The notes under the pieces: model-generated
The model's database searches: none
What the model saw: only the letters and a program-made list of their open reading frames with translations
What the model was told of the DNA's origin: nothing
Shown: positions 25,111 through 33,433 of the stretch, in pieces
Position numbering within the stretch: the stretch's first letter is position 1
Layout: each line of letters starts with the position of its first letter
Position numbers and translations under genes: made by a program
Assembly (NCBI GenBank): GCA_903834285.1
Contig: CAILIO010000013.1
Location: 1 to 48,767 of the forward strand
DNA from: an uncultured Sphingomonadales bacterium
Lineage (GTDB): Bacteria > Pseudomonadota > Alphaproteobacteria > Sphingomonadales > Sphingomonadaceae
Direction: 5' to 3'
Length of the DNA: 48,767 nt

Positions 25111-25142
25111 GGGCGGATGGACTTGCAGCAAGCCATCCGCCC
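25111..25142 (-). other. Strong hairpin downstream of the maltodextrin receptor gene
   Basis: GGGCGGATGG and CCATCCGCCC form a perfect 10-bp stem, continued by CTTG/CAAG around a CAG loop, 17 bases after the receptor stop on the minus strand. No T-run follows, so it is not a normal terminator. It may protect the 3' end of the receptor mRNA and lower expression of the downstream genes. The rest of the 213-bp gap (24946-25158) shows nothing else. Confidence 0.6.
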
Positions 25143-25158
25143 GAACCTCGTTTTACGC

Positions 25159-27945
25159 TCAGAACTTGTAGCTCAGACCGATGTAGAAATCGCGGCCGTA
25201 GCGCTGGTAGTCGATCACCTGACGCACATCGTCGTTCTGATAGGTGATGAACGGACGATCAGTGAGGTTCTTCGCCTGGAACAGGATCGAGAGCCCGTGC
25301 AGCGCCGAGTCCGGCTGGAAGTCATAACCGATCTGGGCATCGAGAATGCCTTCCGCCTTCGCCGTACGATAGGTCGGGTTGGCCGAAAGACCAGCGACCT
25401 CGGCAAGGAACTTCGAGCGATAACGATAGGAGGCGCGTACCTGGAAGCCATGCTTCTCGAAGTAGAGTTCGGCATTTCCGACCCAGTCCGACAAGCCCGG
25501 CAGCGTGATCGGGTTGCCAGGATTGCTGGCAAGAATGATCTTGCTGTCGGTGTAAGAACCGCTGCCGTAGAAGCCGAAGCCATCAAGCGACTTGTTGAAG
25601 TTGGCAAACGGCAGCGACAGGGTGAATTCGAAGCCCTTGAGGTTGCCGGTCCCGGCGTTGGCCGGGGCGCCGACCCTACCCTGCGTCGTGCCGAACTTGA
25701 CCCCGGGGAACTGCGCCGCGAGCGACGAGAAGTCGTAGAGGATGTTCTGCGACGGATCGACGTAGTCCGTGAGGTGCTTGTAGTAGCCCGCCACCGAGAC
25801 ATAGCCGCCCTTGGCGAAATAGTGCTCGACCGAGAAATCGCCATTGGTCGAGAGGTAGGGGCGCAGGCGCGAGTTACCACCCTGAGCGCTGAACGCGCTG
25901 TTGCCCGGATCAGTGGACCCGATCTTGGTGAAGTCGACCGGATTGAATTCGAGGTTGACGCGTTCTTGATCGAGGCGCGGACGAACCATGGCCTGCGACC
26001 CGGCGAGCTTCACGTAAGTCGACTGCGCAACCTCGATCGCAAGGTTGGCGCTGGGCAGGATGCGCCAGTAATGATCGCCCCCGACCGCCGGGACAATGGT
26101 CACCACGCCGTTCGCGAAGTTCGAAATCGAACCATGCGAGATCTGGCGCGTGTATACCGCCTGCACGCCAAAGCTGCCGGTCACCTTCTTGCCGCCAACA
26201 TCGCCGTCGAGGTTGATCATGCCATAACCCGACCAGACGTTCTCGATCACGTCGTTGTCGCGCACCAGCGAAACCGGACGGTTGTCGTAAACCGCCTGCA
26301 GCGAATTGTTGTAGAGGTAGATCGGATCGAGCGCGAGCATGTTGGGCACGCCAAGGTAAGCCAGCGGGACCTTGCCGATGACAGCCTGATCAGGGATCGC
26401 CGCAAATTTGGTCGTGCCGCTCGAAACGGTGCAATCCGTGCCTGTGCCCTTCGGACAAAGGAAGTAGGACAGGAAGTTCGAGGTCTTTTTGCGGCGGCTG
26501 TAGTTCACGCCGACCTGCCACTTGCTGAGCAGACCGCTGCCGATCTCACCATCAAGGTCGCCGCGCAGCGAAAGGAGATCGTCCTTGAACTGCGGCTTGT
26601 TGAGGAACCCCGCCTGCACGACCGCCGTGGTTCCGTTGTAGCCCCAACCGCGCGGGTCGGTGATGCCGAAGATCGACCGGTCGGTGTAGTCGATGGTCGG
26701 AACGATATTGTAGGTACCGTTGGGATTGGCCGTGATGTGGAGTGTGTCCGACGGACCGGACGTCTGGTAGCCCGAACCGGTGTAGGTCTCGAGCAGGAAG
26801 TCCGTGCGCTTGGCGGAGCTGTACGAAGCGTCCAGCGTCAGGTGCATCTTGTCGGTGAGGCCGATCTGGTTGTTCCAGCCCACCGAGAAGTTGTCAGCCG
26901 TTCGGCGGTTGAGGTCGTTGCGCTGCACCGCATGGACGCCGGTGAGGGTTGCGTCGGTGACGAGGCCGTTCTCCACCTTGTAGCCGGGCTGCACGGTCGC
27001 GCCCGAACCCCACTGCGGCGCGATCGGAAACTCGATGCCGCGCAAGTGCTGCGTTTCCTTGAAGTGCGAATAGAGCACGTCGAGGGTCGAGTGGAAGTTG
27101 TCGCTCGGCTGGTATTCCAGCGTCGCTACCGCGCCATAGCGCTGCAGCTTGTTGGATTGAACGTAGGGCTTGGCGCCGCCGAGGAACAGGTTCTTGCCGG
27201 CGCTATCTTCGTTGGGGAAGCCCCAGGCGTTGTAGCGCTCATTCTGCGAAGGAGCATCGGTTGCCGAAACGCCGATGGCGATGCCGAATGTGTCGTTCGC
27301 GAACTTGTCGACGTAGGCGGCCGAAGCGCGGTAGCCATAGCGGCTGCCATCGGGGTTGAGCTTCTTGATGCCGTTCAATTGGCCGCGCAGCTGCACCGAG
27401 ACGATGCGGTCCTTCTGTGCCAACGGGCGCAGCATGCGAAGATCGACGGTGCCCGAGATGCCTGCTGCAACTAGGGACGGGGTCGGAGCCTTGTATACGA
27501 CGACGTTCTTGAAGAACTCGGCCGGATACTGGTCGTACTCAACGCCGCGGTTGTCTCCGACGGTAACCTGCTCGCGGCCGTTCAGCAGCGTGGTGCCGAA
27601 GTCCGGGCCAAGGCCGCGGATTGAGAGGCGCTGATCGCGGCCCTCAAGGCGCTGCGCGGTCACGCCGGGCAGGCGGGCGAGCGAGTCCGCGATCGAGACG
27701 TCAGGCAACTTGCCGATGTCCTGCGCCGAAATCGCCTCGACGATGGTTGGCGCGCTGCGCTTGATCGAGGCCGATGCATTGAGCGAGGCGCGGTAGCCGG
27801 TGACGACGATGGCGCCATCATCGACAGGGGCTTGTGCGGCCTGCGGCGCGGCAGCCTGCGCAAAAGCAGGAGCGGAAAGAGCGGCAGCGGTCAGCGCGAT
27901 CGCCGAACTGCCTAGGCGGATTGCGGAAAGGGTGTGCTTAGCCAT
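25159..27945 (-). CDS. TonB-dependent receptor, probable maltodextrin transporter (MalA-like)
   Basis: 928 residues. Signal peptide to about residue 30 (ALSAPAFAQ), TonB box region DDGAIVVTGYR (about 42-52), plug domain with QDIGKLPDVSIADSLARLPGV and SIRGLGPDFGTTLLNGRE, then a 22-strand barrel ending in the C-terminal aromatic signature YIGLSYKF needed for outer-membrane insertion. The GKLPDVSIADSL plug motif is typical of carbohydrate receptors of Caulobacter and sphingomonads. Neighbouring amylases and the divergent LacI-type gene indicate maltodextrins as substrate; this is inferred. GGGGGAG lies 11 bases before the ATG. A TTGACA -35-like box (28043-28048) and a palindrome precede it. Confidence 0.92.
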   Translation of the reverse strand: MAKHTLSAIRLGSSAIALTAAALSAPAFAQAAAPQAAQAPVDDGAIVVTGYRASLNASASIKRSAPTIVEAISAQDIGKLPDVSIADSLARLPGVTAQRLEGRDQRLSIRGLGPDFGTTLLNGREQVTVGDNRGVEYDQYPAEFFKNVVVYKAPTPSLVAAGISGTVDLRMLRPLAQKDRIVSVQLRGQLNGIKKLNPDGSRYGYRASAAYVDKFANDTFGIAIGVSATDAPSQNERYNAWGFPNEDSAGKNLFLGGAKPYVQSNKLQRYGAVATLEYQPSDNFHSTLDVLYSHFKETQHLRGIEFPIAPQWGSGATVQPGYKVENGLVTDATLTGVHAVQRNDLNRRTADNFSVGWNNQIGLTDKMHLTLDASYSSAKRTDFLLETYTGSGYQTSGPSDTLHITANPNGTYNIVPTIDYTDRSIFGITDPRGWGYNGTTAVVQAGFLNKPQFKDDLLSLRGDLDGEIGSGLLSKWQVGVNYSRRKKTSNFLSYFLCPKGTGTDCTVSSGTTKFAAIPDQAVIGKVPLAYLGVPNMLALDPIYLYNNSLQAVYDNRPVSLVRDNDVIENVWSGYGMINLDGDVGGKKVTGSFGVQAVYTRQISHGSISNFANGVVTIVPAVGGDHYWRILPSANLAIEVAQSTYVKLAGSQAMVRPRLDQERVNLEFNPVDFTKIGSTDPGNSAFSAQGGNSRLRPYLSTNGDFSVEHYFAKGGYVSVAGYYKHLTDYVDPSQNILYDFSSLAAQFPGVKFGTTQGRVGAPANAGTGNLKGFEFTLSLPFANFNKSLDGFGFYGSGSYTDSKIILASNPGNPITLPGLSDWVGNAELYFEKHGFQVRASYRYRSKFLAEVAGLSANPTYRTAKAEGILDAQIGYDFQPDSALHGLSILFQAKNLTDRPFITYQNDDVRQVIDYQRYGRDFYIGLSYKF

Positions 27946-28252
27946 GGAAATCAGATCTCCCCCATGCGGCCAAATTGTGGCCTCGACGTTGTCGGAACGC
28001 GGTGTTTCCCGGTTCAGTACGAGGTGCTGGGTAGGACCGGCCTGTCAAAGAACGAATATGGCATACGTATACCATCGGGATTCCGGGGGTTTAGCGCGAG
28101 GGGGTGAGGCTCATTTGTCACGCTCTGCACCCGCAAGGGCGCCAACACGGTGCGAGTCATAGGGGGCAATTGCTTCCATGCATTTCCATGCGTAGACTGT
28201 TGCCGAGCTGACCTTGCGGAGGAAAACCGCGGCGGCGCGGGAGGAGGAGGCG
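27946..28252. other. 307-bp divergent promoter region between the receptor and lacI-type genes
   Basis: No gene is seen here. It holds an 18-base palindrome (28058-28075), a minus-strand TTGACA (28043-28048) and two direct copies of TTCCATGC spaced by 10 bp (28174-28181 and 28184-28191) about 70 bp before the regulator start, which could serve regulation of the regulator itself. Confidence 0.6.
28058..28075. promoter_or_regulatory. LacI-type operator candidate before the maltodextrin receptor
   Basis: ATGGCATACGTATACCAT is palindromic at 16 of 18 positions with the central CG common in LacI-family operators. It lies 9 bases upstream of the TTGACA box of the receptor promoter. The divergent LacI-type gene is the obvious candidate to bind it. 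Confidence 0.6.
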
Positions 28253-29287
28253 ATGGGCCGCAGGCCGTCCAACAAGCCGACCAGTTTCGATATCGCCTAT
28301 CTGGCGGGTGTTTCGCAGCCTACGGTGAGCCGCGCGTTGCGGGGCAGCAAATCGGTCAGCCTCGCCACACGCCAGAAGATCGAGGCGATCGCCCGCCAGC
28401 TTGGCTATACGGTCGACAAAAACGCGTCTTCGCTCCGTTCGCAGCGATCGAACACGTTGGCGCTCCTTTTCTTCGAGGATCCGACGCCCGATGAATCCGG
28501 CATAAATCCTTTCTTTCTGGCGATGCTGGGATCGATCACGCGGCATTGTGCAGCGCGCGGGCTCGACCTGCTGATTTCGTTCCAGCGGCTCGATGATGAC
28601 TGGCACAAGCGCTATCAGGACAGCCACCGCGCCGACGGACTCATCCTGCTCGGCTACGGCGACTACACGCTCTACGAGAGCCGTTTGCGCCAACTTGTGC
28701 GCAGCGGCGCACATTTTGTGCGCTGGGGCGCGGTCGAACCCGACACGATCGGTGCGACGGTGGGCTCCGACAATTTCGGCGCAGGGCGCCTCGCAGGCGA
28801 GCACCTGCTTGCCCGAGGACGGCGCAAGATCGCCTTCCTCGGGCAAGCTGACAGCCACTATCCCGAATTCAAGAATCGTTACGAGGGCCTCGTGCGCGCG
28901 GTAGAAACCGCAGGCCTGACGCATGATCCTGCTCTTGTCGTGCCGGCCATTTCCTCGGAGGAACTCGGCTATCAGGCCGCGCGCAAATTGCTGCAAAGCG
29001 GCGAGCCCTTTGACGCGGTATTCGCCGCAAGCGACCTGATTGCGATCGGGGCGATGCGGGCGCTGGCCGAGGCGGGCCTCAGCATTCCCGGCGATGTTGC
29101 AGTGGTCGGCTTCGACGATATTCCCGCAGCAAGCCTCACCTCGCCGCCGCTCACCACGGTCATGCAGGATATGCGCCATGCCGGAGTGGCACTGGTCGAA
29201 ACGGTCATGGCGCAAGTCGAAGACAAGCCGCCGCCCTCGCCTTTCCTGCCGACGCGGCTTGTCGTGCGCGGCAGCACGGGCGGATAA
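28253..29287 (+). CDS. LacI-family transcriptional regulator of the maltodextrin locus
   Basis: 344 residues from ATG 28253, which has an excellent GGAGGAGG 4-8 bases upstream. The N-terminal helix-turn-helix is SFDIAYLAGVSQPTVSRALRG (11-31), followed by a hinge with KNASSLRSQRSN and a periplasmic-binding-protein-like sensor domain (about 62-344), including FAASDLIAIGAMRAL and VAVVGFDDIPAA near the C terminus. LacI proteins bind palindromes and respond to a sugar or sugar phosphate. It is divergent from the receptor operon and followed by the sugar transporter, so it probably represses both until maltose or a derivative is present. Confidence 0.92.
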   Translation: MGRRPSNKPTSFDIAYLAGVSQPTVSRALRGSKSVSLATRQKIEAIARQLGYTVDKNASSLRSQRSNTLALLFFEDPTPDESGINPFFLAMLGSITRHCAARGLDLLISFQRLDDDWHKRYQDSHRADGLILLGYGDYTLYESRLRQLVRSGAHFVRWGAVEPDTIGATVGSDNFGAGRLAGEHLLARGRRKIAFLGQADSHYPEFKNRYEGLVRAVETAGLTHDPALVVPAISSEELGYQAARKLLQSGEPFDAVFAASDLIAIGAMRALAEAGLSIPGDVAVVGFDDIPAASLTSPPLTTVMQDMRHAGVALVETVMAQVEDKPPPSPFLPTRLVVRGSTGG

Positions 29288-29318
29288 TGCCGCGCAGCAT
29301 GGCGATGCAGGGATATGG

Positions 29319-29336
29319 ATGACATTCGTATGCATT
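29319..29336. promoter_or_regulatory. LacI-type operator candidate before the sugar transporter
   Basis: ATGACATTCGTATGCATT matches the core of the receptor operator (CATWCGTATRC) with a central CG. It lies between the regulator stop and the transporter start, about 90 bp before the chosen GTG. Symmetry is weaker than in the receptor site. Confidence 0.45.
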
Positions 29337-29427
29337 GCTGCCCGCGGGGCTACCCTGGCCTAGGGATCAGCCAGAGATAACAAAGCAAATGCCTCCGCGA
29401 TGCGGGCGCATGGGGGAGCCGAACGGC

Positions 29428-30906
29428 GTGACAACTCGTCAGAAACCGCAGCAGACTTTCTGGGGGCTGTGGAACGTGAGCTTCGGCTTCTTCGGCATCC
29501 AGCTCGCCTTCGGGCTGCAGAACGCCAACGTCAGCCGCATTTTCCAGTCGCTCGGGAGCAGTGTCGACAACCTGGCCTTCCTGTGGATCGCGGGGCCGGT
29601 CACCGGCCTCTTCGTGCAGCCGCTGATAGGGCATTATTCGGACAGGACCTGGGGGCGCTTCGGGCGGCGCAGGCCTTACTTTGTGGCAGGCGCGGTGCTT
29701 TCGGCGCTGGCTCTGCTGGGCCTGCCGCAGGCGGGCGCATTGCTGCTGGCAGCTGGTTTCCTCTGGCTGCTCGATGCCTCGCTCAATGTGGCGATGGAGC
29801 CGTTCCGCGCTTTCGTCGGCGACATGACGCCCGGCGACCAGCGCGCGCAGGGGTTTGCGCTGCAGACCTGGTTTATCGGCGCAGGCGCGGTGATCGGCAG
29901 CCTATTGCCGGCGCTGTTCTCGCACCTCGGGATTGCCAATACAGCGCCCGAAGGCGTGGTTCCCGATTCCGTGCGGCTGAGCTTCTATCTCGGCGCAGCG
30001 GCTATGGTGCTGGCTGTCGCGTGGACGGCGTTCAGTGTGCGCGAATACAGCCCTGAAGAAATGGCCGCGTTCAACAGCGATCACACGCAGACTGAGCAGG
30101 ATGGGCAGGCGCTGGTCTATTCCGGCCGCGGGCCGTTGTGGCTGCTGTTTGGTGCCGGCCTGCTGGCGGTGGTCGCCGAACGGGGGCTCGACAAGCAGCT
30201 CTATGTGCTGGGAGGCGGGCTTGTCGCGTTCGGTCTGGCGCAAATCATCCTGCGCGCCACCAATGCCAAGGGTGCGCTGGCTGAGATCATGAGCGACCTC
30301 GCGCAGATGCCCGTGCAGATGCGGCAACTGGCGGTCGCGCAGTTCTTCACCTGGACGGCGTTGTTCATCCTGTGGATCTACACCACGCCAGTGATTACCA
30401 AGTACGTCTTCGGGGCAACAGACACGACCGGCGCGGCCTATAACGCAGGGGCGGACTGGGTAGGCGTGATGTTCGCTTTTTATAACGGCGTTGCCGCGCT
30501 TGCAGCCTTCCTGCTGCCTGTACTGGCGAAGCACATCGGCAATGCGCGCACCCATGCGCTCTGCTTGCTGGGCGGCGGGGCGGGCTTCCTGCTGCTGCTT
30601 GTGCTGCGCGATCCTTGGGCCCTGCTCTTGCCGATGGTCTTCGTCGGGATCGCCTGGGCCTCGATCCTAGCGATGCCCTACGTGATCCTCACGCGGGTGC
30701 TTCCGCCGCACAAGTTCGGCATCTACATCGGCGTCTTCAACGTGTTCATCGTCGTGCCGCAGCTGATGGTCGCGACGATCATGGGCGGAGTGATCCGCAG
30801 CTTCTTTCCGACCGAGCCAAAGTGGACGATGCTGGTGGGCGCGGTGGTGATGGCGGCGGCTGCGCTCGCGATGCTGCGCGTGCGCGAGGAAAACGCTGCG
30901 ACTTGA
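29428..30906 (+). CDS. MFS sugar transporter (SLC45/GPH-like), probable maltose importer
   Basis: 492 residues with about 12 transmembrane helices. The first loop contains DRTWGRFGRRRPY, the RxGRRRP signature of the SLC45/GPH-related sugar:proton symporters; the amphipathic start is FWGLWNVSFGFFGIQLAFGLQNAN. I prefer the GTG at 29428, which has GGGGGAG 9 bases upstream; ATG codons at 29389 and 29410 lack such a site but remain possible. It would carry maltose/maltodextrin from periplasm to cytoplasm. The gene lies 47-140 bp after the regulator and converges with an SDR gene, the stops being adjacent. Confidence 0.88.
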   Translation: MTTRQKPQQTFWGLWNVSFGFFGIQLAFGLQNANVSRIFQSLGSSVDNLAFLWIAGPVTGLFVQPLIGHYSDRTWGRFGRRRPYFVAGAVLSALALLGLPQAGALLLAAGFLWLLDASLNVAMEPFRAFVGDMTPGDQRAQGFALQTWFIGAGAVIGSLLPALFSHLGIANTAPEGVVPDSVRLSFYLGAAAMVLAVAWTAFSVREYSPEEMAAFNSDHTQTEQDGQALVYSGRGPLWLLFGAGLLAVVAERGLDKQLYVLGGGLVAFGLAQIILRATNAKGALAEIMSDLAQMPVQMRQLAVAQFFTWTALFILWIYTTPVITKYVFGATDTTGAAYNAGADWVGVMFAFYNGVAALAAFLLPVLAKHIGNARTHALCLLGGGAGFLLLLVLRDPWALLLPMVFVGIAWASILAMPYVILTRVLPPHKFGIYIGVFNVFIVVPQLMVATIMGGVIRSFFPTEPKWTMLVGAVVMAAAALAMLRVREENAAT

Positions 30907-31743
30907 TCAGTACTGGAAGGCAGCCTCGGGCACAGCGTCCATCAAGGCTTCATTGCGCCCCCGCATCTTGTCGCGAAATTCGCCATGCGTGACGATGTAA
31001 AGGCGGTTCGCGAGTATACCTTCGCTGACAATCTCGCCGACAGTTTCGGCATCCATCAAGTCGTCGCCAGGCAGGCTTTCGAGCAGCGCCCCCTCGCGCT
31101 GCTGGAATTCGCTGCCCTCGCGCAGATGCGCTGGACGGTTGAGCGCGGCCTGATGAATATTGGAACGCACGAACGGGGGGCAGAGTACCGAAATGCCGAT
31201 CCCCTTCCCCGCCAGTTCCTCGCGCATGTTTTCGGAAAGGTTCAGGACCGCCGCCTTTCCCGCCGCGTAGATCGCAAAATTGGCCGGCATGCGCACGGCG
31301 GCGGCGAGCGAAGAGACGTTGACCACGTGCCCGCCGCGCCCATGCGCGATCATGCGCGGCAGAAAGCTTTGCAGGCTATTAACCACGCCGCCGAGATTGA
31401 CGCCGAAACCGTAGTCCCAATCGGCATATCCTGCCTCAAGCAGCGGCCCTTCGATGCCGACGCCGGCGTTGTTGACGAGAATGTCGATGCCGCCGAGTTC
31501 GATATCCATGCGCTCGGCAACCGCGGCGAACCCGGCGCGATCGGTCACGTCGAGCGTCAAGGCTGCAACACTGCTGGCAAACCCTGCCTCGCGGATCTCC
31601 ACCAACGCGCGGTCGATGTGGTCGGGGCGCAAGTCCGCGATGACTATGAAGGCGCCGCGCTTCGCAAGAGCCTTGACGATCCCGAGCCCGATCCCGCTGG
31701 CGCCGCCCGTGACGAAAGCGCGCTTGTCGTGGAAGCTGCGCAT
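30907..31743 (-). CDS. Short-chain dehydrogenase/reductase
   Basis: 278 residues, classical-type SDR. Cofactor motif TGGASGIG at 12-19, ADLRP after beta-2 suggesting NAD(H) preference (Asp), NNAG at 91-94, catalytic Ser about 144, Tyr159 and Lys163 (YAAGK). A longer C-terminal tail (HGEFRDKMRGRNEALMDAVPEAAFQY) marks it off from the other two SDRs in the cluster. It is the last gene of the catabolic run, 11 bp after the SnoaL-like gene, with GGGGAG before its ATG. The alcohol or ketone substrate is unknown. Confidence 0.88.
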   Translation of the reverse strand: MRSFHDKRAFVTGGASGIGLGIVKALAKRGAFIVIADLRPDHIDRALVEIREAGFASSVAALTLDVTDRAGFAAVAERMDIELGGIDILVNNAGVGIEGPLLEAGYADWDYGFGVNLGGVVNSLQSFLPRMIAHGRGGHVVNVSSLAAAVRMPANFAIYAAGKAAVLNLSENMREELAGKGIGISVLCPPFVRSNIHQAALNRPAHLREGSEFQQREGALLESLPGDDLMDAETVGEIVSEGILANRLYIVTHGEFRDKMRGRNEALMDAVPEAAFQY

Positions 31744-31754
31744 GGGCTCTCCCC

Positions 31755-32390
31755 TCAGCCCTGATAGACCCAGTAGCGCGGACCAAAGCGGGCTTCGAGT
31801 TCGGCGAGCTTGGCCTTGTGGATTGCCTGAATCGCGGCGGGGGTGGTCGCTTCATCTGCAGCGACTTCTTCCAGCTTGATGCTGGTCGGGTCCTCATAGA
31901 GGTGCTCGCCGGCAAGGCGAGCCTTGTCGTCATAGGGCCAGATGAAGGCCTGCCGGCTCGATACATGGTAGAGTGCATCGGCCTTGGGCGCCGCATAGCC
32001 CATCGCCTGCAGATCGCCGCCGCGCGCTAGCTGGTGGAAAGTGATTTCGTCGCAGATGCCCCAGTCGTTCACTGCGAGCCGGTCGTCCGAGTGCCACAGA
32101 ACGGCCTGGCCGACGCTGTTATAGAAGCCCTTCACGCCTTCTTTGCCCTCGATGACGGCGGGATTGGCACCCCAGGTGACACGGTAGACGGGGTGGTCGA
32201 CCATCATGTCGCTGGCGGTAATGTCGTCATAAAGGCCCGCGCCTTCGAGGTGGACGTGGCGCCAGAAGTTGAGCAGGATCGCCTTGTGGAACGGAGTCGT
32301 GGTCGCGTTGTAGAGCGCCTCGGTCGGGTTCATGCATTCGAATACCGCGCGCTCGATGGCGTTGCTCGGCAGGGTGGTTGCAATGTTCAT
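31755..32390 (-). CDS. SnoaL/NTF2-like domain protein
   Basis: 211 residues from ATG 32390 (GGAG 7 bases upstream; a longer reading to 32444 overlaps the dehydrogenase gene). The central part (FWRHVHLEGAGLYDDITASDMMVDHPVY ... VIEGKEGVKGFYNSV) looks like the cone-shaped SnoaL/NTF2 fold, and the C terminus ends in GPRYWVYQG. Members act as small isomerases, cyclases or hydrolases, or bind small ligands, so no reaction can be assigned. It lies within the catabolic operon, between a zinc alcohol dehydrogenase and an SDR. Confidence 0.7.
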   Translation of the reverse strand: MNIATTLPSNAIERAVFECMNPTEALYNATTTPFHKAILLNFWRHVHLEGAGLYDDITASDMMVDHPVYRVTWGANPAVIEGKEGVKGFYNSVGQAVLWHSDDRLAVNDWGICDEITFHQLARGGDLQAMGYAAPKADALYHVSSRQAFIWPYDDKARLAGEHLYEDPTSIKLEEVAADEATTPAAIQAIHKAKLAELEARFGPRYWVYQG

Positions 32391-32413
32391 CGTGTGCTCC
32401 GGTGGCAGATGGA

Positions 32414-33421
32414 TCAGGTCCCCGGCGCGATCAGCACTTTGCACTGTTCGGTGCGGCGGCGGAGCGCCTCGAACACGGTGGGGGTGCTGTCGAGCGGGAT
32501 GGTTTCGGTGATGAGGAGGCGCGGTTCAGCGGCGCCCCGGTCCAGCGCATCGAGCGCGGCGTGGTATTCGTGGCTCGTGAAGAAGGCGGAAGTGATGAGC
32601 CGCACTTCCTTGGAAAGCATGGCGAAGCTGTTGAAGGTATCGGGCACCGTGCACAGCCCCAGCAGCACGATCGTGCCGCGCGCACGAACCTGCTCGATGC
32701 CCTGCGCGATCAGGCCGGGGAGGCCAACGCATTCGAAGACCACATCGGCCTTGCCGCCAAGCGATCGCTCCGCTGCGCCGATGGGATCTGTGCGGTCGGC
32801 AATGAAATCGTGCGCGCCCATGGCGAGCGCACGGTCTTGCTGCCACGTGGCGACATCCTGCACGACGACCCGCCCTGCCCCCATGCGCCGCGCCCAGAAG
32901 GCGGTGGCGAGGCCGATGGGGCCTGCGCCGAGGATCAGTACCTTGTCGCCGATGCGCGTGCCTGACATCGCGACGCCATGGAGCGCGACGGCGAGCGGTT
33001 CGATAATCGCGCCGTCGGCCAGGCTGGCAGATTTCGGCAGCTTCACGCACTGGTTTGGCAAGGTCAGCGCGTATTCGGCGTAGCCGCCGCCCTGCAGGCC
33101 AAAGCTATCACACCACGAGACATTGCCGGCTAGGCAGGCCGGGCATTTGCCGCAGCTCTTAAGTGGGCTGACCGCGACGAGATCACCCTTCGCAAGGCCC
33201 TCAACGCCTTTGCCAAGTTCGATCACTTCGCCGGCGAATTCATGGCCGAGGATCGAGCCTGCACCCTGCCCGTAAGCCGGGTCTTCGGTCATATGCAGGT
33301 CCGAGCCGCAGATGCCGCAACGGCCGACCTTGACCAAGACATCGCCTTCGCCCGGCACCGGATCGGCGACGGTTTCGACGGCGAGGGGCTGGTGGAGGCC
33401 CTGCATGACGGCGGCGCGCAT
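32414..33421 (-). CDS. Zinc-dependent alcohol dehydrogenase (MDR superfamily)
   Basis: 335 residues. Catalytic zinc site C38 (GRCGICGSD) with H60-E61 (LGHEFAGEV); structural zinc site C90, C93, C96 and C104 (CGKCPACLAGNVSWC). The Rossmann motif is GAGPIGL at about 166-172, followed by VVVQD, indicating NAD+. The length is close to sorbitol/threonine dehydrogenase-type enzymes. GAGGAG lies 8 bases before the ATG. In this cluster it could oxidise a secondary or benzylic alcohol; the substrate is inferred only from neighbours. Confidence 0.92.
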   Translation of the reverse strand: MRAAVMQGLHQPLAVETVADPVPGEGDVLVKVGRCGICGSDLHMTEDPAYGQGAGSILGHEFAGEVIELGKGVEGLAKGDLVAVSPLKSCGKCPACLAGNVSWCDSFGLQGGGYAEYALTLPNQCVKLPKSASLADGAIIEPLAVALHGVAMSGTRIGDKVLILGAGPIGLATAFWARRMGAGRVVVQDVATWQQDRALAMGAHDFIADRTDPIGAAERSLGGKADVVFECVGLPGLIAQGIEQVRARGTIVLLGLCTVPDTFNSFAMLSKEVRLITSAFFTSHEYHAALDALDRGAAEPRLLITETIPLDSTPTVFEALRRRTEQCKVLIAPGT

Positions 33422-33433
33422 GGGTTTCGCTCC

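Noticed and set aside
23743..27474. A 1243-codon open frame on the plus strand across the halogenase and receptor genes
   Set aside because: It is antisense to two genes with clear motifs, crosses their intergenic hairpin and shows no domain; high-GC codon bias often leaves the opposite strand open.
28174..28191. Two TTCCATGC repeats read as the start of a CRISPR or satellite array
   Set aside because: Only two 8-base copies 10 bp apart; at most a regulatory direct repeat, described in the gap entry.
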